Positions 47,036-56,210 of a stretch of DNA of 64,000 bases are shown here, in pieces (positions within the stretch are counted from its first letter, which is position 1; the number at the start of each line of letters is the position of its first letter). Both the position numbers and the translations under genes were made by a program. The stretch lies in the NCBI GenBank assembly GCA_016793775.1, contig JAEULK010000092.1, forward strand, positions 1 through 64,000. Direction: 5' to 3'. Below the pieces are notes generated by a model. The model worked only from the letters and a program-made list of their open reading frames with translations, was not told the DNA's origin and ran no database searches. This stretch comes from Sphingopyxis sp. Lineage in GTDB: Bacteria > Pseudomonadota > Alphaproteobacteria > Sphingomonadales > Sphingomonadaceae.

Positions 47036-47803
47036 ATGGCAAAGCACGGCACGATGCGCAGCGAGGTCAAAGGCGGCGTCGCCACCCTCTTCCTCGACCG
47101 CCCCGACAAGAAAAACGCGCTCAGCACCGAATTGTTCGAGGATCTGGTCGAAACGCTCGCCCAGTGGCGGCGCGACGACAGCGTCGCGGCGGTCGTCATC
47201 ACCGGCACCGAGGAATATTTCTCGGCCGGGCTCGATCTCGACACGATGAACTGGAAAAGCGAGGACGAGCGGCTGCGCTGGTATGACGCGACCTATTATG
47301 GCTATCTCGAACTGCTCGAATATCCCAAGCCCACGATCGCCGCGGTCGCGGGGCCGACCTTCGGCGGCGGCTGCGACATCGCGGTATTCTGCGACATCCG
47401 CATTTCGAGTCCGAACGCCAAATTCGGCTTTCCGCAGATCCGCTTCGGCCTGACCCCCTTCGTCGATCCGCTGCAGCGCATCGTCGGCCAGAGCCAGGCG
47501 AAGCTGCTCGTCCTGACCGGCCGCCGCATCAACGCGCAGGAGGCACTGCGCATCGGCCTGATCGACGAGATCGCGCCCGAGGGTCAGTTGCTGGCGACCG
47601 CGCAAGGCATGGCGAACGAGATCGCCTCGACCACCGTGCCGACCGTGGTGCGTACCACCGAAATGCTGCGTCGCAGCTGGGCGATGGATCCGATGGCCGC
47701 CTATGTCTATGGCCATGTCCAGTATCGCGACGTCCACTGGAACCCCGAGATTTCGGACCGCATGCTCGCGGCGCGGGCCAAGGTCGGTTCGGGAACGCGC
47801 TGA
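47036..47803 (+). CDS. enoyl-CoA hydratase/isomerase-family protein with altered active site (paralogue 2)
   Basis: 255-residue crotonase-fold protein. Seen: TGTEEYFSAGLDLD and AAVAGPTFGGGCDIAVFCDIRIS. As in paralogue 1, the positions of the catalytic Glu pair carry Asp114 and Gln134, with identical numbering. The ATG is 4 bases after a GGGAG-type site (TTGGGAG, ending 47030); an upstream TTG would add four residues. It lies 26 bases after the acyl-CoA dehydrogenase stop and 9 bases before the SDR. Reaction not assignable from sequence. Confidence 0.85.
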   Translation: MAKHGTMRSEVKGGVATLFLDRPDKKNALSTELFEDLVETLAQWRRDDSVAAVVITGTEEYFSAGLDLDTMNWKSEDERLRWYDATYYGYLELLEYPKPTIAAVAGPTFGGGCDIAVFCDIRISSPNAKFGFPQIRFGLTPFVDPLQRIVGQSQAKLLVLTGRRINAQEALRIGLIDEIAPEGQLLATAQGMANEIASTTVPTVVRTTEMLRRSWAMDPMAAYVYGHVQYRDVHWNPEISDRMLAARAKVGSGTR

Positions 47804-47812
47804 CGCGCCGCG

Positions 47813-48670
47813 ATGACCGGCCTTCCTCTCCTCCCCCCGATCGACCTTGGAGGATCGGTCGTCGCGGTCGTCGGCGCAAGCCGCGGGCTTGGGCGGCAAT
47901 ATGCCGCCGACCTCGCGCGCGCCGGCGCCCGCCTCGTCCTGACCGGGCGCGGCGAAGAGATCGACGCGGTGGCGGCGGCGGTCCGGCAGGCGGGGGGATG
48001 CGCGATCGCGGTGCGCTGCGACATCCGGCAACCCGCGCCATTCGTGGATGCGGCGCTGGCCGAATATGGAGCGATCGACGGGCTGGTGGTCAACGCCGGG
48101 ATCGTCCGCGACCGCAGCTTCGCCAGGATGACCGCCGCCGAATGGTCGGAGGTCATCGACGTGCACCTCGGCGGCAGCTTCGCCTGCGCCAAGGCGGTGT
48201 GGGAACCGATGGCGGCGCGAAAGCGCGGTTCGATCGTGCTCACCACGTCGGGCGCCGGGATGCACGGCGCCTTTGGTCAGGCCAATTATGCCGCCGCCAA
48301 GGCCGGCATCATCGGCCTGATGAAGACCTTGGCGATCGAAGGCGAACGCGTCGGCATCCGCGTTAACGCCATCGCCCCGATGGCGCTGACCGAAATGACC
48401 GACGGTGTCTTTTCCGACCGCATGAAGCAGGGGCTGCGTCCCGAGCAGATTTCGCCCTTTCTCATCGACCTGCTGGACCCGGCCTCGACAAAGACCGGCG
48501 CGATCATCGAATGCGGCGGTGGCTGGGGTGCCGAACTTCGCTGGCAACGCGCCGCAGGCGGCACGGCGGGCAAAGCGGAATTCGGTTCCGATTTCGACCT
48601 TCCGCGCACGACGGCCGACTCCCTCGGCGCCGCGCTTGGCGATCCCCGGACAATGTATAGGATGGCTTGA
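47813..48670 (+). CDS. SDR oxidoreductase, probable 3-hydroxyacyl-CoA dehydrogenase
   Basis: 285-residue SDR with glycine motif GASRGLG (about residues 21-27), NAGIVRDRSF, SGAGMHG and catalytic YAAAK. The NAGIvRDrSf-and-long-C-terminal-tail form is typical of the D-3-hydroxyacyl-CoA dehydrogenase domain of peroxisomal multifunctional enzyme 2 and its bacterial homologues, so it fits the third step of beta-oxidation after the acyl-CoA dehydrogenase and a hydratase. The CoA ligase ATG follows its stop immediately (TGAATG). Confidence 0.88.
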   Translation: MTGLPLLPPIDLGGSVVAVVGASRGLGRQYAADLARAGARLVLTGRGEEIDAVAAAVRQAGGCAIAVRCDIRQPAPFVDAALAEYGAIDGLVVNAGIVRDRSFARMTAAEWSEVIDVHLGGSFACAKAVWEPMAARKRGSIVLTTSGAGMHGAFGQANYAAAKAGIIGLMKTLAIEGERVGIRVNAIAPMALTEMTDGVFSDRMKQGLRPEQISPFLIDLLDPASTKTGAIIECGGGWGAELRWQRAAGGTAGKAEFGSDFDLPRTTADSLGAALGDPRTMYRMA

Positions 48671-50485
48671 ATGGAATTTGCCACGCCCCCTCCCCCCAGC
48701 GTCATGCTCGACCGCCGCGACGACGGCAGCCTCATCCTGCGCTCGGCGCTTCCGCTCGGCCCCGTCCCCAAGTCGCTCGCGCATGTCTTCGACGAGCAGG
48801 CCGGACGCGCACCCGACGCAGCATTCATGCGGCAGCGCGGCGCGGATGACGAATGGCGCGGCATGTCCTATGGCGAGGCGCGTCGCGCCGCCGATGGGCT
48901 TGCTCAATGGCTGATCGACCGCGGGATCGGCGTCGGCGACGTCGTTTCGTTCCTGTCCGAACCCTCGATCGAACATGGCATCGCCGCGATCGGTATCCAG
49001 CGCAGCGGCGCCGCGATTGCCCCGGTGAGCGTCGCCTATTCGCTGATGTCGAAGGATCACGCCCAGCTCCGCCAATGCGTTTCGGTCGTCGGGGCCAAGG
49101 TCGTCATCGTCGACGACGCGGCGCGCTACGCCTCCGCGCTGCGCGCGCTCGCGCCGCTCGGGGTGACGTTCGTCGCGGCGTCGGGCCGTGCCGAAGGACT
49201 CGAGATCGTGTCCTGGGCCGAAGTGATCGCGACCGTGCCGCGCCATGACGTGACCGAACGCATGGATGCCATCCGACCCGACCAGATCGCGCGCATCGTC
49301 TATACCTCGGGATCGACCGGCTCGCCCAAGGCGACGCCGCAGCCGCACGCCAACCTGAACATCACCATCGCCCAGAACCGCGCGCTCGGCCTGCTCGAAT
49401 TCGCGGGCGATCCGCCGCAGATTTTGGAAGCCATGCCGTTCAGCCATATCATGGCGGGCAATTTCAACTTCAACAACACGATCGCCGCGGGCGGGACGAT
49501 ATGGATCGACGACGGCAAGCCGACGCCCGACCTCTTCGCCAGAACCCTCGCCAATCTGCGAGACGTCGCGCCCTCCTATTTCATCACCGTCCCGCTCGGT
49601 TACACGATGCTGTGCCAGGCGCTCGAAGCCGACGCCGGCCTCAGCCGGCATTTCTTTTCGCGCCTCACATTCCTGGGCTTCGGCGGCGCGGTGCTCGCCG
49701 AGGATGTCCGCGACCGCCTAACCGCCCTTTCGATCGCCGCGCGCGGCCGGGCGGTGCCGATCTTCTCCTTCTACGGTGCGACCGAATATCTGTTCGGGAC
49801 GCTCAAATATTGGAGCGAGGGCGGGACCGACGTCATCGGGCTTCCCCTCCCCGCCACCGACCTGAAGCTCGTGCCTTTCGACGGGCGCTACGCGATGCGG
49901 GTCAAGGGACCGACGATGATGCCGCAAAGCGGCTATATCGGCGCGCCCGAGGCCTCGGCCTCGCTGTTCGACGAAGAGGGTTATTTCCACACCGGCGACG
50001 CGGTTCGCTTCGTCGACCCCGACGATCCGCGCGCGGGGCTGGTCTTTGCGGGCCGATTGTCGGAAGACTTCAAGCTGGACTCAGGCACCTATGTCACCGT
50101 CGAGGCGCTGCGGCTGGCCCTGCTTGCTGCCTGTGGCGACCATCTATCCGAAGCCGTGATTTGCGGGCTCAACAGGCCCTATCCCTCGGCGCTGCTGTGG
50201 CGCCGCGCGCCCGGCGGCGCCGCCGACAGCCGCGCCGCGATCGAAACGGCGATCGCCGCCTTCAACGCGTCGCAAAGCGGCGCTGCGCGCCGGATCGGCG
50301 CCGCGCTCATCCTCGACGAGCCGCCGTCGTTCGAAACCGGGGAGGTCACGGTGAAGGGCAATGTCGCGCAGCGCGTCGTGCGCGAACGGCGCGCCGCCGA
50401 CGTCGCGCGCCTCTATGCCGACCGCCCCGATCCCGCCGTCATGCGGTTCGGCGCCGCAGCGCGCAAGCTGGTCGAGCCGGGCTGA
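48671..50485 (+). CDS. acyl-CoA synthetase, feruloyl-CoA-synthase-like
   Basis: AMP-forming ligase of 604 residues that activates a carboxylic acid with ATP and CoA. Seen: adenylation P-loop YTSGSTGSPKATPQPHANL, FYGATEY, and hinge-region motif GYFHTGDAVRF, then FAGRLSEDFKL. The PLGPVPKSLAHVFDEQAGRAP opening and the length are characteristic of feruloyl-CoA synthases and relatives that load aryl-propenoic or side-chain acids. No feruloyl-CoA hydratase-lyase with intact catalytic Glu is nearby. It probably activates the substrate for the beta-oxidation genes before it; thioesterase follows as TGATG. Confidence 0.9.
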   Translation: MEFATPPPPSVMLDRRDDGSLILRSALPLGPVPKSLAHVFDEQAGRAPDAAFMRQRGADDEWRGMSYGEARRAADGLAQWLIDRGIGVGDVVSFLSEPSIEHGIAAIGIQRSGAAIAPVSVAYSLMSKDHAQLRQCVSVVGAKVVIVDDAARYASALRALAPLGVTFVAASGRAEGLEIVSWAEVIATVPRHDVTERMDAIRPDQIARIVYTSGSTGSPKATPQPHANLNITIAQNRALGLLEFAGDPPQILEAMPFSHIMAGNFNFNNTIAAGGTIWIDDGKPTPDLFARTLANLRDVAPSYFITVPLGYTMLCQALEADAGLSRHFFSRLTFLGFGGAVLAEDVRDRLTALSIAARGRAVPIFSFYGATEYLFGTLKYWSEGGTDVIGLPLPATDLKLVPFDGRYAMRVKGPTMMPQSGYIGAPEASASLFDEEGYFHTGDAVRFVDPDDPRAGLVFAGRLSEDFKLDSGTYVTVEALRLALLAACGDHLSEAVICGLNRPYPSALLWRRAPGGAADSRAAIETAIAAFNASQSGAARRIGAALILDEPPSFETGEVTVKGNVAQRVVRERRAADVARLYADRPDPAVMRFGAAARKLVEPG

Positions 50486-50922
50486 TGTCCTTTGCCCGCA
50501 CGCCCGGCGACTGGCGCGCCCTGAACTTCGACGATCCCTTTTGCGCGCATGTCGGCGGAATGCGGATGCTCTACACGGGTGACCGGGCCGAGCCGGTTCG
50601 TTTCGGACTCGACGTGCAGCCCCATCAGTGCAATCGCCTCGGCTTCTGCCACGGTGGGCTGCTCGCGACCTTTCTGGACATCGCGCTCGGCGTTTGCGCG
50701 ATCGAGATATGCGGCCACGACTGGGGCGGCCCGACGATCAACCTCAGCGTCGATTTCCTGCAAGGCGCACCGCGAGGGGACTGGATCGAGAGTCGCGTCA
50801 CGCTGGACCACACGACCCGCAGCCTGATGTTCGTCACCGGGTCGGTCGTCGGATCGCCGGGCCCGATCGCGCGCGCTACCGCCGTGTTCAAGCAACCACG
50901 GCCGGCGCCAGCCGGTGCCTGA
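50485..50922 (+). CDS. hotdog-fold PaaI-family thioesterase
   Basis: 145-residue acyl-CoA thioesterase-like protein. Seen: NRLGFCHGGLLATFLDIALG, the usual HGG-xx-AxxD core of the PaaI/4HBT family, followed by the beta-rich half with INLSVDFLQGAPRGDWIESR. ATG 50485 overlaps the ligase stop (TGATG). It likely releases a dead-end or final acid from CoA, sparing the CoA pool. Confidence 0.9.
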   Translation: MSFARTPGDWRALNFDDPFCAHVGGMRMLYTGDRAEPVRFGLDVQPHQCNRLGFCHGGLLATFLDIALGVCAIEICGHDWGGPTINLSVDFLQGAPRGDWIESRVTLDHTTRSLMFVTGSVVGSPGPIARATAVFKQPRPAPAGA

Positions 50923-50940
50923 TCGCCAGGGAGAAAAGAC

Positions 50941-51501
50941 ATGCCCTCCAACGAAACGCTTACGGGCACAGCCGGCACCGGCAGCCCGAGCTATGTAGGA
51001 TTGCCCCTCGCCGGAGCGGTCACCGCGGAATTCGTCCGCGACTTCGGCAACCGCTGGGAAGCGGCGTGGAATTCGCACGATACCGAACGCGTCCTCGCGC
51101 TGATCCACCCCGACATCCGCTGGAACGACACGATATTCTGGCCCGATATCATCCACGGCCATGATAGGATGCGCGGATATATCGACAAGATCTGGGCGGT
51201 GATGCCCGACGTCCATTTCCGGGAAGTGCAGCTTTTCAGCGCGCTCGACTCGGGCCGCGCGCTCTATCTGTTCGAGCAGACCGCGTCGGCGCCGCCCGCT
51301 TCGGGCAGGGGCACCAGGGCCACGACCTATGGTTGCGATATCTTTCTGGGTTTCCGTGATGGCTTGCTGTCCGACTATATGGCCCAATATGAGATCGCCG
51401 ACATGATGCGCCAGTTCGGCATGCTGCCGCCGCGCAACGGACGCATCGGCGGCGCCTATCTTCTGTCTCTCATGGGCGCAGGGCCGGCCGATCGGGGATA
51501 A
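50941..51501 (+). CDS. SnoaL/NTF2-like protein
   Basis: 186-residue protein with a cone-shaped NTF2-like fold: WEAAWNSHDTERVLALIHPDIRWNDTIF at residues 38-65, then HGHDRMRGYIDKIWAVMPDVHF and GFRDGLLSDYMAQY. Such proteins serve as isomerases, hydratases or cyclases on polyketide-, steroid- or terpene-like compounds, or merely bind ligands. Last gene of the operon, 18 bases after the thioesterase. Catalytic residues cannot be assigned. Confidence 0.75.
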   Translation: MPSNETLTGTAGTGSPSYVGLPLAGAVTAEFVRDFGNRWEAAWNSHDTERVLALIHPDIRWNDTIFWPDIIHGHDRMRGYIDKIWAVMPDVHFREVQLFSALDSGRALYLFEQTASAPPASGRGTRATTYGCDIFLGFRDGLLSDYMAQYEIADMMRQFGMLPPRNGRIGGAYLLSLMGAGPADRG

Positions 51502-51510
51502 TGATCGGCC
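51486..51510 (+). terminator. possible operon-end hairpin
   Basis: GGCCGATC at 51486-51493 and GATCGGCC at 51503-51510 form a perfect 8-bp stem that includes the stop codon of the SnoaL-like gene in its loop. There is no T run, so termination is uncertain. Confidence 0.4.
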
Positions 51511-51907
51511 CCTTGTGGTGGTCGTGACCCGACCCCGATCTTTCATCCAGCTGCAACCAGAGGCCGGGGGGTGTTGTCGCGCAAGCGTCAGCACCGGCGC
51601 AGGGGCCCGCGCACCGACGGCGCGTATTCGTCCTTCCGGCGGCGCACCGTCAGCCCTCCGTCCCTTCTTGAGGTCGGTCCCTGGCTTCAACTGGTAGAGA
51701 AAATGGGGGGCAGGTCAATTCGCGTTCGGCTGGTTGCGTGCCGACATCGCCGTCCCAATCCCGGTCCATCACGGGTCGGCACGCGGCGGCGGCGGGTCGA
51801 AACAATGAATGGCGACGGCCGATCCAAAAAAGCGGCTGGCTTCGGAGAAGCCAGCCCAAGTCAGGATAAGAAGCCCGCCAAAGGAGCGATGTCACCCGTC
51901 GGCCCCG
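51502..51907. other. intergenic region between the catabolic block and the tricarboxylate module
   Basis: About 400 bases without a gene I can support. It contains a hairpin after the SnoaL-like gene and the minus-strand terminator at 51825-51856. Short open frames in it have no family features and cross the terminator. Base composition starts to fall toward the right-hand region here. Confidence 0.6.
51825..51856 (-). terminator. intrinsic terminator of the 1021-aa TBDR gene
   Basis: Read on the minus strand, GGCTGGCTT and AAGCCAGCC form a perfect 9-bp stem with a 5-base loop, followed by GC and TTTTTT. It is 50 bases after the TBDR stop. Confidence 0.88.
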
Positions 51908-54900
51908 CTAGAATCTAGCCTTGATCGACGCATAGAAAGAGCGCCCGATCACATCATAGGTGGCAGCGTCCGTGGTCAGCGGCGATGCGCTGATGAACGG
52001 CGGCCCCTTGTCGGTCAGATTGCTAATGCCAAGCCCCAAGGTGAAACGGTCATCGAGGTCGAAGTTCGCATTCAGATCGATATAGTTGTAGGCGCCGATA
52101 CCGGCCGTGGTCGAAGCGGGGTTGGCGACCAGGTCCGAGTGCACCATCGAGGAGATATGGCGCCACAGCAGCGACAGGCTGAAATCATCGTTCGAGTAGG
52201 TAACCCGCGTGTTGATCTTCCACTTGGGGTGTGAAATCCCGCCGCCCACACCGCCGAAACCAGCGCTTCCGGCATAGTTGAGCGTCGGCGAACCCAGCAG
52301 ACCTGCAACCTTGTAGTCACGCAGATAGGAGGCGGTGGTGCTGAATTCGAGGCCACCGGCCGACGGCGACAGACCCAGTGCTTCCAGTCCGAAGCCCCAG
52401 TTGAACTGCGTGTCGATACCGGCAACCGTATAGGTGGCAAAGTTGAACAGGCCCTGCTGACCCAGCGAAATCTGTCCGGTCAGCGGATCACGCGCGATCC
52501 TCTGGCAATAGGCATTGTTCGCCGAGTAGGTCGTATTGCTCACGCCATCGGAGTTGAAGCAACGCGGCAGGATGTCGGTAAGCTGCAGCGACCCGATCGC
52601 ATCCTTGATCCGGATGTTGTAATAATCGACCGACAGGCTGAGCTTGTCAAATAGCTTGCTGTCGAAATTCGGGGTCAGCACGACGCCGAACGAGTATGTC
52701 TTGGCCCGTTCCGGTGTCAGATTGACGTTGCTGCCATCCTGACCTGCGACAGTGGAAATGCCGTAGGTGTAGGTCGGATAGATCGCCGTCGGGATACCCT
52801 GTGCCAAACAAAGTGCCTGTACCTGGCTAGAGTTGCTTCCGGTGCGATAGATGCTGCCGACCGCGCAAGGATCCCCTGCATTTGGGCCCGTTCCGATCGG
52901 CAATTGAGCCACCGACGTCGGCCCGAACAAATTGCCAAGGCTGGGCGCACGGATCGCGACCGAATAGCTTCCGCGCACGAACACTGGCTCAGCCGGACGC
53001 CAGCTCAGATCAGCCTTGTAGGTTTCCTGCCCACCAAACAGGCTATAGTCCGAATAGCGATAGCCGAGATTTGCCGTGAGTTCCTGGAAGAAGGGCGTGT
53101 CGGCAAGGATCGGCACGAGCAATTCGGCAAATACCTCGCTGACCTTCTGCTTGCCCGATGCCGCGCTGACGAAGCCATAGCTGATCGAGTCGTTGGTCGA
53201 GAGCGTCGAATCGGGCAGGTAATTGAAGGAAGATTGGCGGTTTCCAGCCCCCACCGCAAAGCTCAGATCCCCTGCTGGCAGCGTGAACAGCGGCCCCTGA
53301 AGCGTTGCTTCTACGATCCTTTGCGACTGATCGTTGATGTTGACGTTCGTGCGGCCAACATATTCCAGACACCCCGCGCTGAGATTGTCGAGGCCGAGCG
53401 GGTTCCATGCATAGCCGCGACAGGTTCCGGCCGGACCGCTGTAGTTGGCCGTCCCGTTGAGCACGGTCGTCACCGCAGCGGCGCTGATGTCACCCGTCAT
53501 GGTGTTGACGAATTTCGACTTGCCGTAGGATCCGTAGACATTCCACTGCAGCGACGTCCCCGGAATTTCGCCTTTCAATCCCAGCACGCCTTGCCAAACG
53601 TCATTGTCGAAGGACGATACGCGATTGCCGAGTGTCGTCAGTGTCTTGGTAACAATGATATTCCCGGTCGGCGCCGGCGTCGTCGAGCCCAGGATGGCGC
53701 TCAGAGCGGCATTCCCCGTCAGAAATGGACTATTGCGCGGTACGATCAGCGGCGCTGCCGGCTTCGATGATCCGGGTCCGGTCCGGCTATAGGCCTCCGA
53801 CCGCAGATAGCCGAATTGAGCATAGGCGGTGATGTCGTCGCTGATGTCATAGGTGACGCGAGCGAAGGCATTGTACCGCTTCAGCGGGACCTGGACCGCG
53901 AAATATTGCCCAAGCGCCAGTTGCACCTGGCGGCAGTTGCTGCTGATGTTCAGGCCCACGACGCCCTGATTGAGCCCGCGATAGTTTTGGACGCAGTTGG
54001 TTCCGGCAAGGGTGGTGAAAATGGTGCCGTCACCATTGACCCCGATCGCCCCGTTATAGAGTCCGTTGGCGGTGGCGGCGATCGGCGTGGTGCCCGCATA
54101 TTGCGCCAGAACGGCGTTGACCGCAGCGACGGTAGGTGCGCCGCCGCCGTAATTGCCTGCCCCTATCATACCCTCCGGAGGACGGGCCAGCTGACGGATA
54201 TTGGCGAAAAAGGGTCGCGAACTGCCAATGACTGCCCCGCGTTCGGCATATTCCACGCCAAACACGAAATTACCGCGATCCTCGGCGAAATCCGAGCCAA
54301 AGGCAGCGCTGAGCGTGGTGGTGTCGCCGTCGCCCTCGTCGGTAATCCCCTTCTTCGCCGACAGTTCGAGGCCGTTCAGGTCGGTGCGCAACTTGAAATT
54401 GGTAACCCCGGCGACGGCGTCCGAGCCATAAGTTGCCGATGCACCGCCCGTGATGATTTCAACCGACCCGATCATCCAAGAAGGAATGGTGTTGAGATCG
54501 ATCGCCCCGTCGGGGCTTGACGGCATCAGTCGCCGACCGTCGAGCAGGACGAGCGAGCGATTGGGACCGAGACCGCGAAGATCGCTGTAGGACTGGCCGC
54601 CACCAAAGCCGATCGTGCCCTGCGTGTCGCCCACTTCGGCGGCGCCCTGACCGCCCGAAAATTGCGGCAACTGTCCGATGACCTTGTCGAGCGAAGCCTG
54701 TCCGGTCGCAGCAAGGTCACTTTCACCGACCGTCGAAATGGGACTCGACGACCGCGCGTCGCGGCGGGAAATCAACGAGCCGGTGACGACAATGTCGTTG
54801 GTCCCGACCGTCTCGGCGCCAGCGTCGTCCGACTCCTGCGCAAAGGCAGGAGAAGCCGAAAGGCCGATAAGGCCTGCGACACATCCTGCAACCAGGGCCC

Positions 54901-54973
54901 TGGCCATGGCCATGGATCCGGTGCTGCTTTGCGATAATACCCACTGGTTTCGGGCGTGCCGATTGCTTGCCAT
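51908..54973 (-). CDS. TonB-dependent receptor, large (1021 residues), tricarboxylate module
   Basis: Outer-membrane importer. Seen: N-terminal extension then signal region ending ASPAFAQ, DIVVTGSLISRRDA, plug domain with GLGPNRSLVLLDGRRLMPSSPDGAIDL and IPSWMIGSVEIITGGASATYGSDAVAG, and C-terminal SFYASIKARF. The DIVVTGSxI..RrD and LVLLDGRR forms mark the subfamily of 'TonB-dependent receptor plug' proteins of about 1000 residues, different from the three others here. GGGGAGGATAT lies before ATG 54973. Base composition is clearly lower in G+C than in the genes to its left. An 11-bp tandem repeat 81 bases upstream may bind TctD. Confidence 0.9.
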   Translation of the reverse strand: MASNRHARNQWVLSQSSTGSMAMARALVAGCVAGLIGLSASPAFAQESDDAGAETVGTNDIVVTGSLISRRDARSSSPISTVGESDLAATGQASLDKVIGQLPQFSGGQGAAEVGDTQGTIGFGGGQSYSDLRGLGPNRSLVLLDGRRLMPSSPDGAIDLNTIPSWMIGSVEIITGGASATYGSDAVAGVTNFKLRTDLNGLELSAKKGITDEGDGDTTTLSAAFGSDFAEDRGNFVFGVEYAERGAVIGSSRPFFANIRQLARPPEGMIGAGNYGGGAPTVAAVNAVLAQYAGTTPIAATANGLYNGAIGVNGDGTIFTTLAGTNCVQNYRGLNQGVVGLNISSNCRQVQLALGQYFAVQVPLKRYNAFARVTYDISDDITAYAQFGYLRSEAYSRTGPGSSKPAAPLIVPRNSPFLTGNAALSAILGSTTPAPTGNIIVTKTLTTLGNRVSSFDNDVWQGVLGLKGEIPGTSLQWNVYGSYGKSKFVNTMTGDISAAAVTTVLNGTANYSGPAGTCRGYAWNPLGLDNLSAGCLEYVGRTNVNINDQSQRIVEATLQGPLFTLPAGDLSFAVGAGNRQSSFNYLPDSTLSTNDSISYGFVSAASGKQKVSEVFAELLVPILADTPFFQELTANLGYRYSDYSLFGGQETYKADLSWRPAEPVFVRGSYSVAIRAPSLGNLFGPTSVAQLPIGTGPNAGDPCAVGSIYRTGSNSSQVQALCLAQGIPTAIYPTYTYGISTVAGQDGSNVNLTPERAKTYSFGVVLTPNFDSKLFDKLSLSVDYYNIRIKDAIGSLQLTDILPRCFNSDGVSNTTYSANNAYCQRIARDPLTGQISLGQQGLFNFATYTVAGIDTQFNWGFGLEALGLSPSAGGLEFSTTASYLRDYKVAGLLGSPTLNYAGSAGFGGVGGGISHPKWKINTRVTYSNDDFSLSLLWRHISSMVHSDLVANPASTTAGIGAYNYIDLNANFDLDDRFTLGLGISNLTDKGPPFISASPLTTDAATYDVIGRSFYASIKARF

Positions 54974-55053
54974 ATATCCTCCCCTGAGCGGCCTGTGCCG
55001 ATCGCTCGTTGCGGGCCCGATCCTTCGAGCCTCTTGAGCTACATTATGATCTC

Positions 55054-55075
55054 AAGCTGTCACCAAGCTGTCGCC
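55054..55075. promoter_or_regulatory. candidate TctD site 1: 11-bp tandem repeat
   Basis: AAGCTGTCACC (55054-55064) is followed at once by AAGCTGTCGCC (55065-55075): two direct 11-base units with one mismatch. OmpR-family regulators bind exactly this layout. The 13-base core TCACCAAGCTGTC recurs at 57688-57700, upstream of the CitMHS gene. Binding by TctD is inference. Confidence 0.65.
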
Positions 55076-55103
55076 ATTCAGGCGACGACAGAAATGGACT
55101 ATA

Positions 55104-56210
55104 TTATTGATTTTCTGTTTCTTTTCTTTTCGATAACAATGTTGCGAGACGCGGCCCGAGGAAGAGCGCGATCAGAAAGCGCATCGCCTGCAGCGACATG
55201 ACGAGCGACGTGTTGCTGTGGGTGGAAACTGCCATGATCGCGATCGAATCGAGTCCGCCCGGGCTGGTGGCGAGGTAGGCCGTGATCGGATCGATCCCCA
55301 GCTGCCAAACCAGCATCCCGCCCAGCCCGGCGCAAAAGGCAACAAGCGCGAGGGAAGAAAGGATGATCCACGGCAGGCTGCGCGCCGCGGCAGCCAGCGC
55401 CGCGCGGTTGAAGGTCAGCCCGATGCGCCAGCCAATGAAGGCATAGGCCGCAGCAAGCAACGGTTTGGGCGTCGCAAGCTGAACGTCGATCGACCAGTTG
55501 AGGGCGGTGCCGATGGCGATGGCGCCGATCATGGGCCCCGCCGGAATGCGCAGCACGAGCCCAAGCACCATGCCGCACAATGCGACCAGCAATGTGATGC
55601 CGAGCGCGGCAGGGGCAACGGGTTCCCAGAAAGCACCCGGTGTTGCAGGTGCGGAATGCGCGCCGCCGATCAGAGTCAGGAGCAGCGATGCCACGGTGAC
55701 GACGACCAGAACGCGCATATAGGTGATCACGGCGACCAAGCGGGCATCGGCACCATAGGCCTCGGCAAGGATCACCATCGGCGCTGCGCCGCCGGGAGCC
55801 GAACCCCAGATTGCCGCGGTCCCTGGTACGGCTCCCGACCGCATGAGAAGATAGCCGAGTGCGAAACTGGCTAAGAAAATCAGCAACGTCACACCGACCA
55901 ACAGCGGCCAGTCCTGAAGCAGCAGCGGGAACAGGGCCGGGTCCAGATGGTGCGCGATCAGGCAGCCTATGACGGCTTGAGAGGCGAAGAGGATCGGGCG
56001 TGGCACAACCACCGCCTTGTCCCGCGCCGCCATCAGGATGCCAGCTAGCATGGGACCGAGCAGCAACGCGGCCGGTACGCCGAGGAGGCCCAGCACCCAA
56101 GTCAGCATTGCAGAGAGTCCCGCAAGCAGCAACCAACGCGGCAGCGCAGAATGCGGCACGCCCGGTTCCGGCTGTTCGGGCGTGGCCGCGTCAGCCCCCA
56201 GCGGCGACAA
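55104..56210 (-). CDS. AbrB-family ('ammonia monooxygenase'-type) membrane protein
   Basis: Hydrophobic protein of 368 residues with about ten membrane segments and two internal repeats, of the AbrB/YjcL family (PF05145, TIGR03082). The signature GSAPGGAAPMVILAEAYGAD appears in the first repeat and LATSPGGLDSIAIMAV in the second. The family is wrongly named for a regulator or a monooxygenase; biochemistry is unclear, though many members sit next to transporter genes. The frame opens at TTG 56210, overlapping the CitMHS stop by 20 bases; GTG 56159 is another possible start. It is in the same operon as CitMHS. Confidence 0.85.
   Translation of the reverse strand: MSPLGADAATPEQPEPGVPHSALPRWLLLAGLSAMLTWVLGLLGVPAALLLGPMLAGILMAARDKAVVVPRPILFASQAVIGCLIAHHLDPALFPLLLQDWPLLVGVTLLIFLASFALGYLLMRSGAVPGTAAIWGSAPGGAAPMVILAEAYGADARLVAVITYMRVLVVVTVASLLLTLIGGAHSAPATPGAFWEPVAPAALGITLLVALCGMVLGLVLRIPAGPMIGAIAIGTALNWSIDVQLATPKPLLAAAYAFIGWRIGLTFNRAALAAAARSLPWIILSSLALVAFCAGLGGMLVWQLGIDPITAYLATSPGGLDSIAIMAVSTHSNTSLVMSLQAMRFLIALFLGPRLATLLSKRKETENQ

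Noticed and set aside
51571-51918. 115-codon ORF between the catabolic block and the TBDR
   Set aside because: Crosses a terminator hairpin and the TBDR gene end, has no ribosome binding site or domain.
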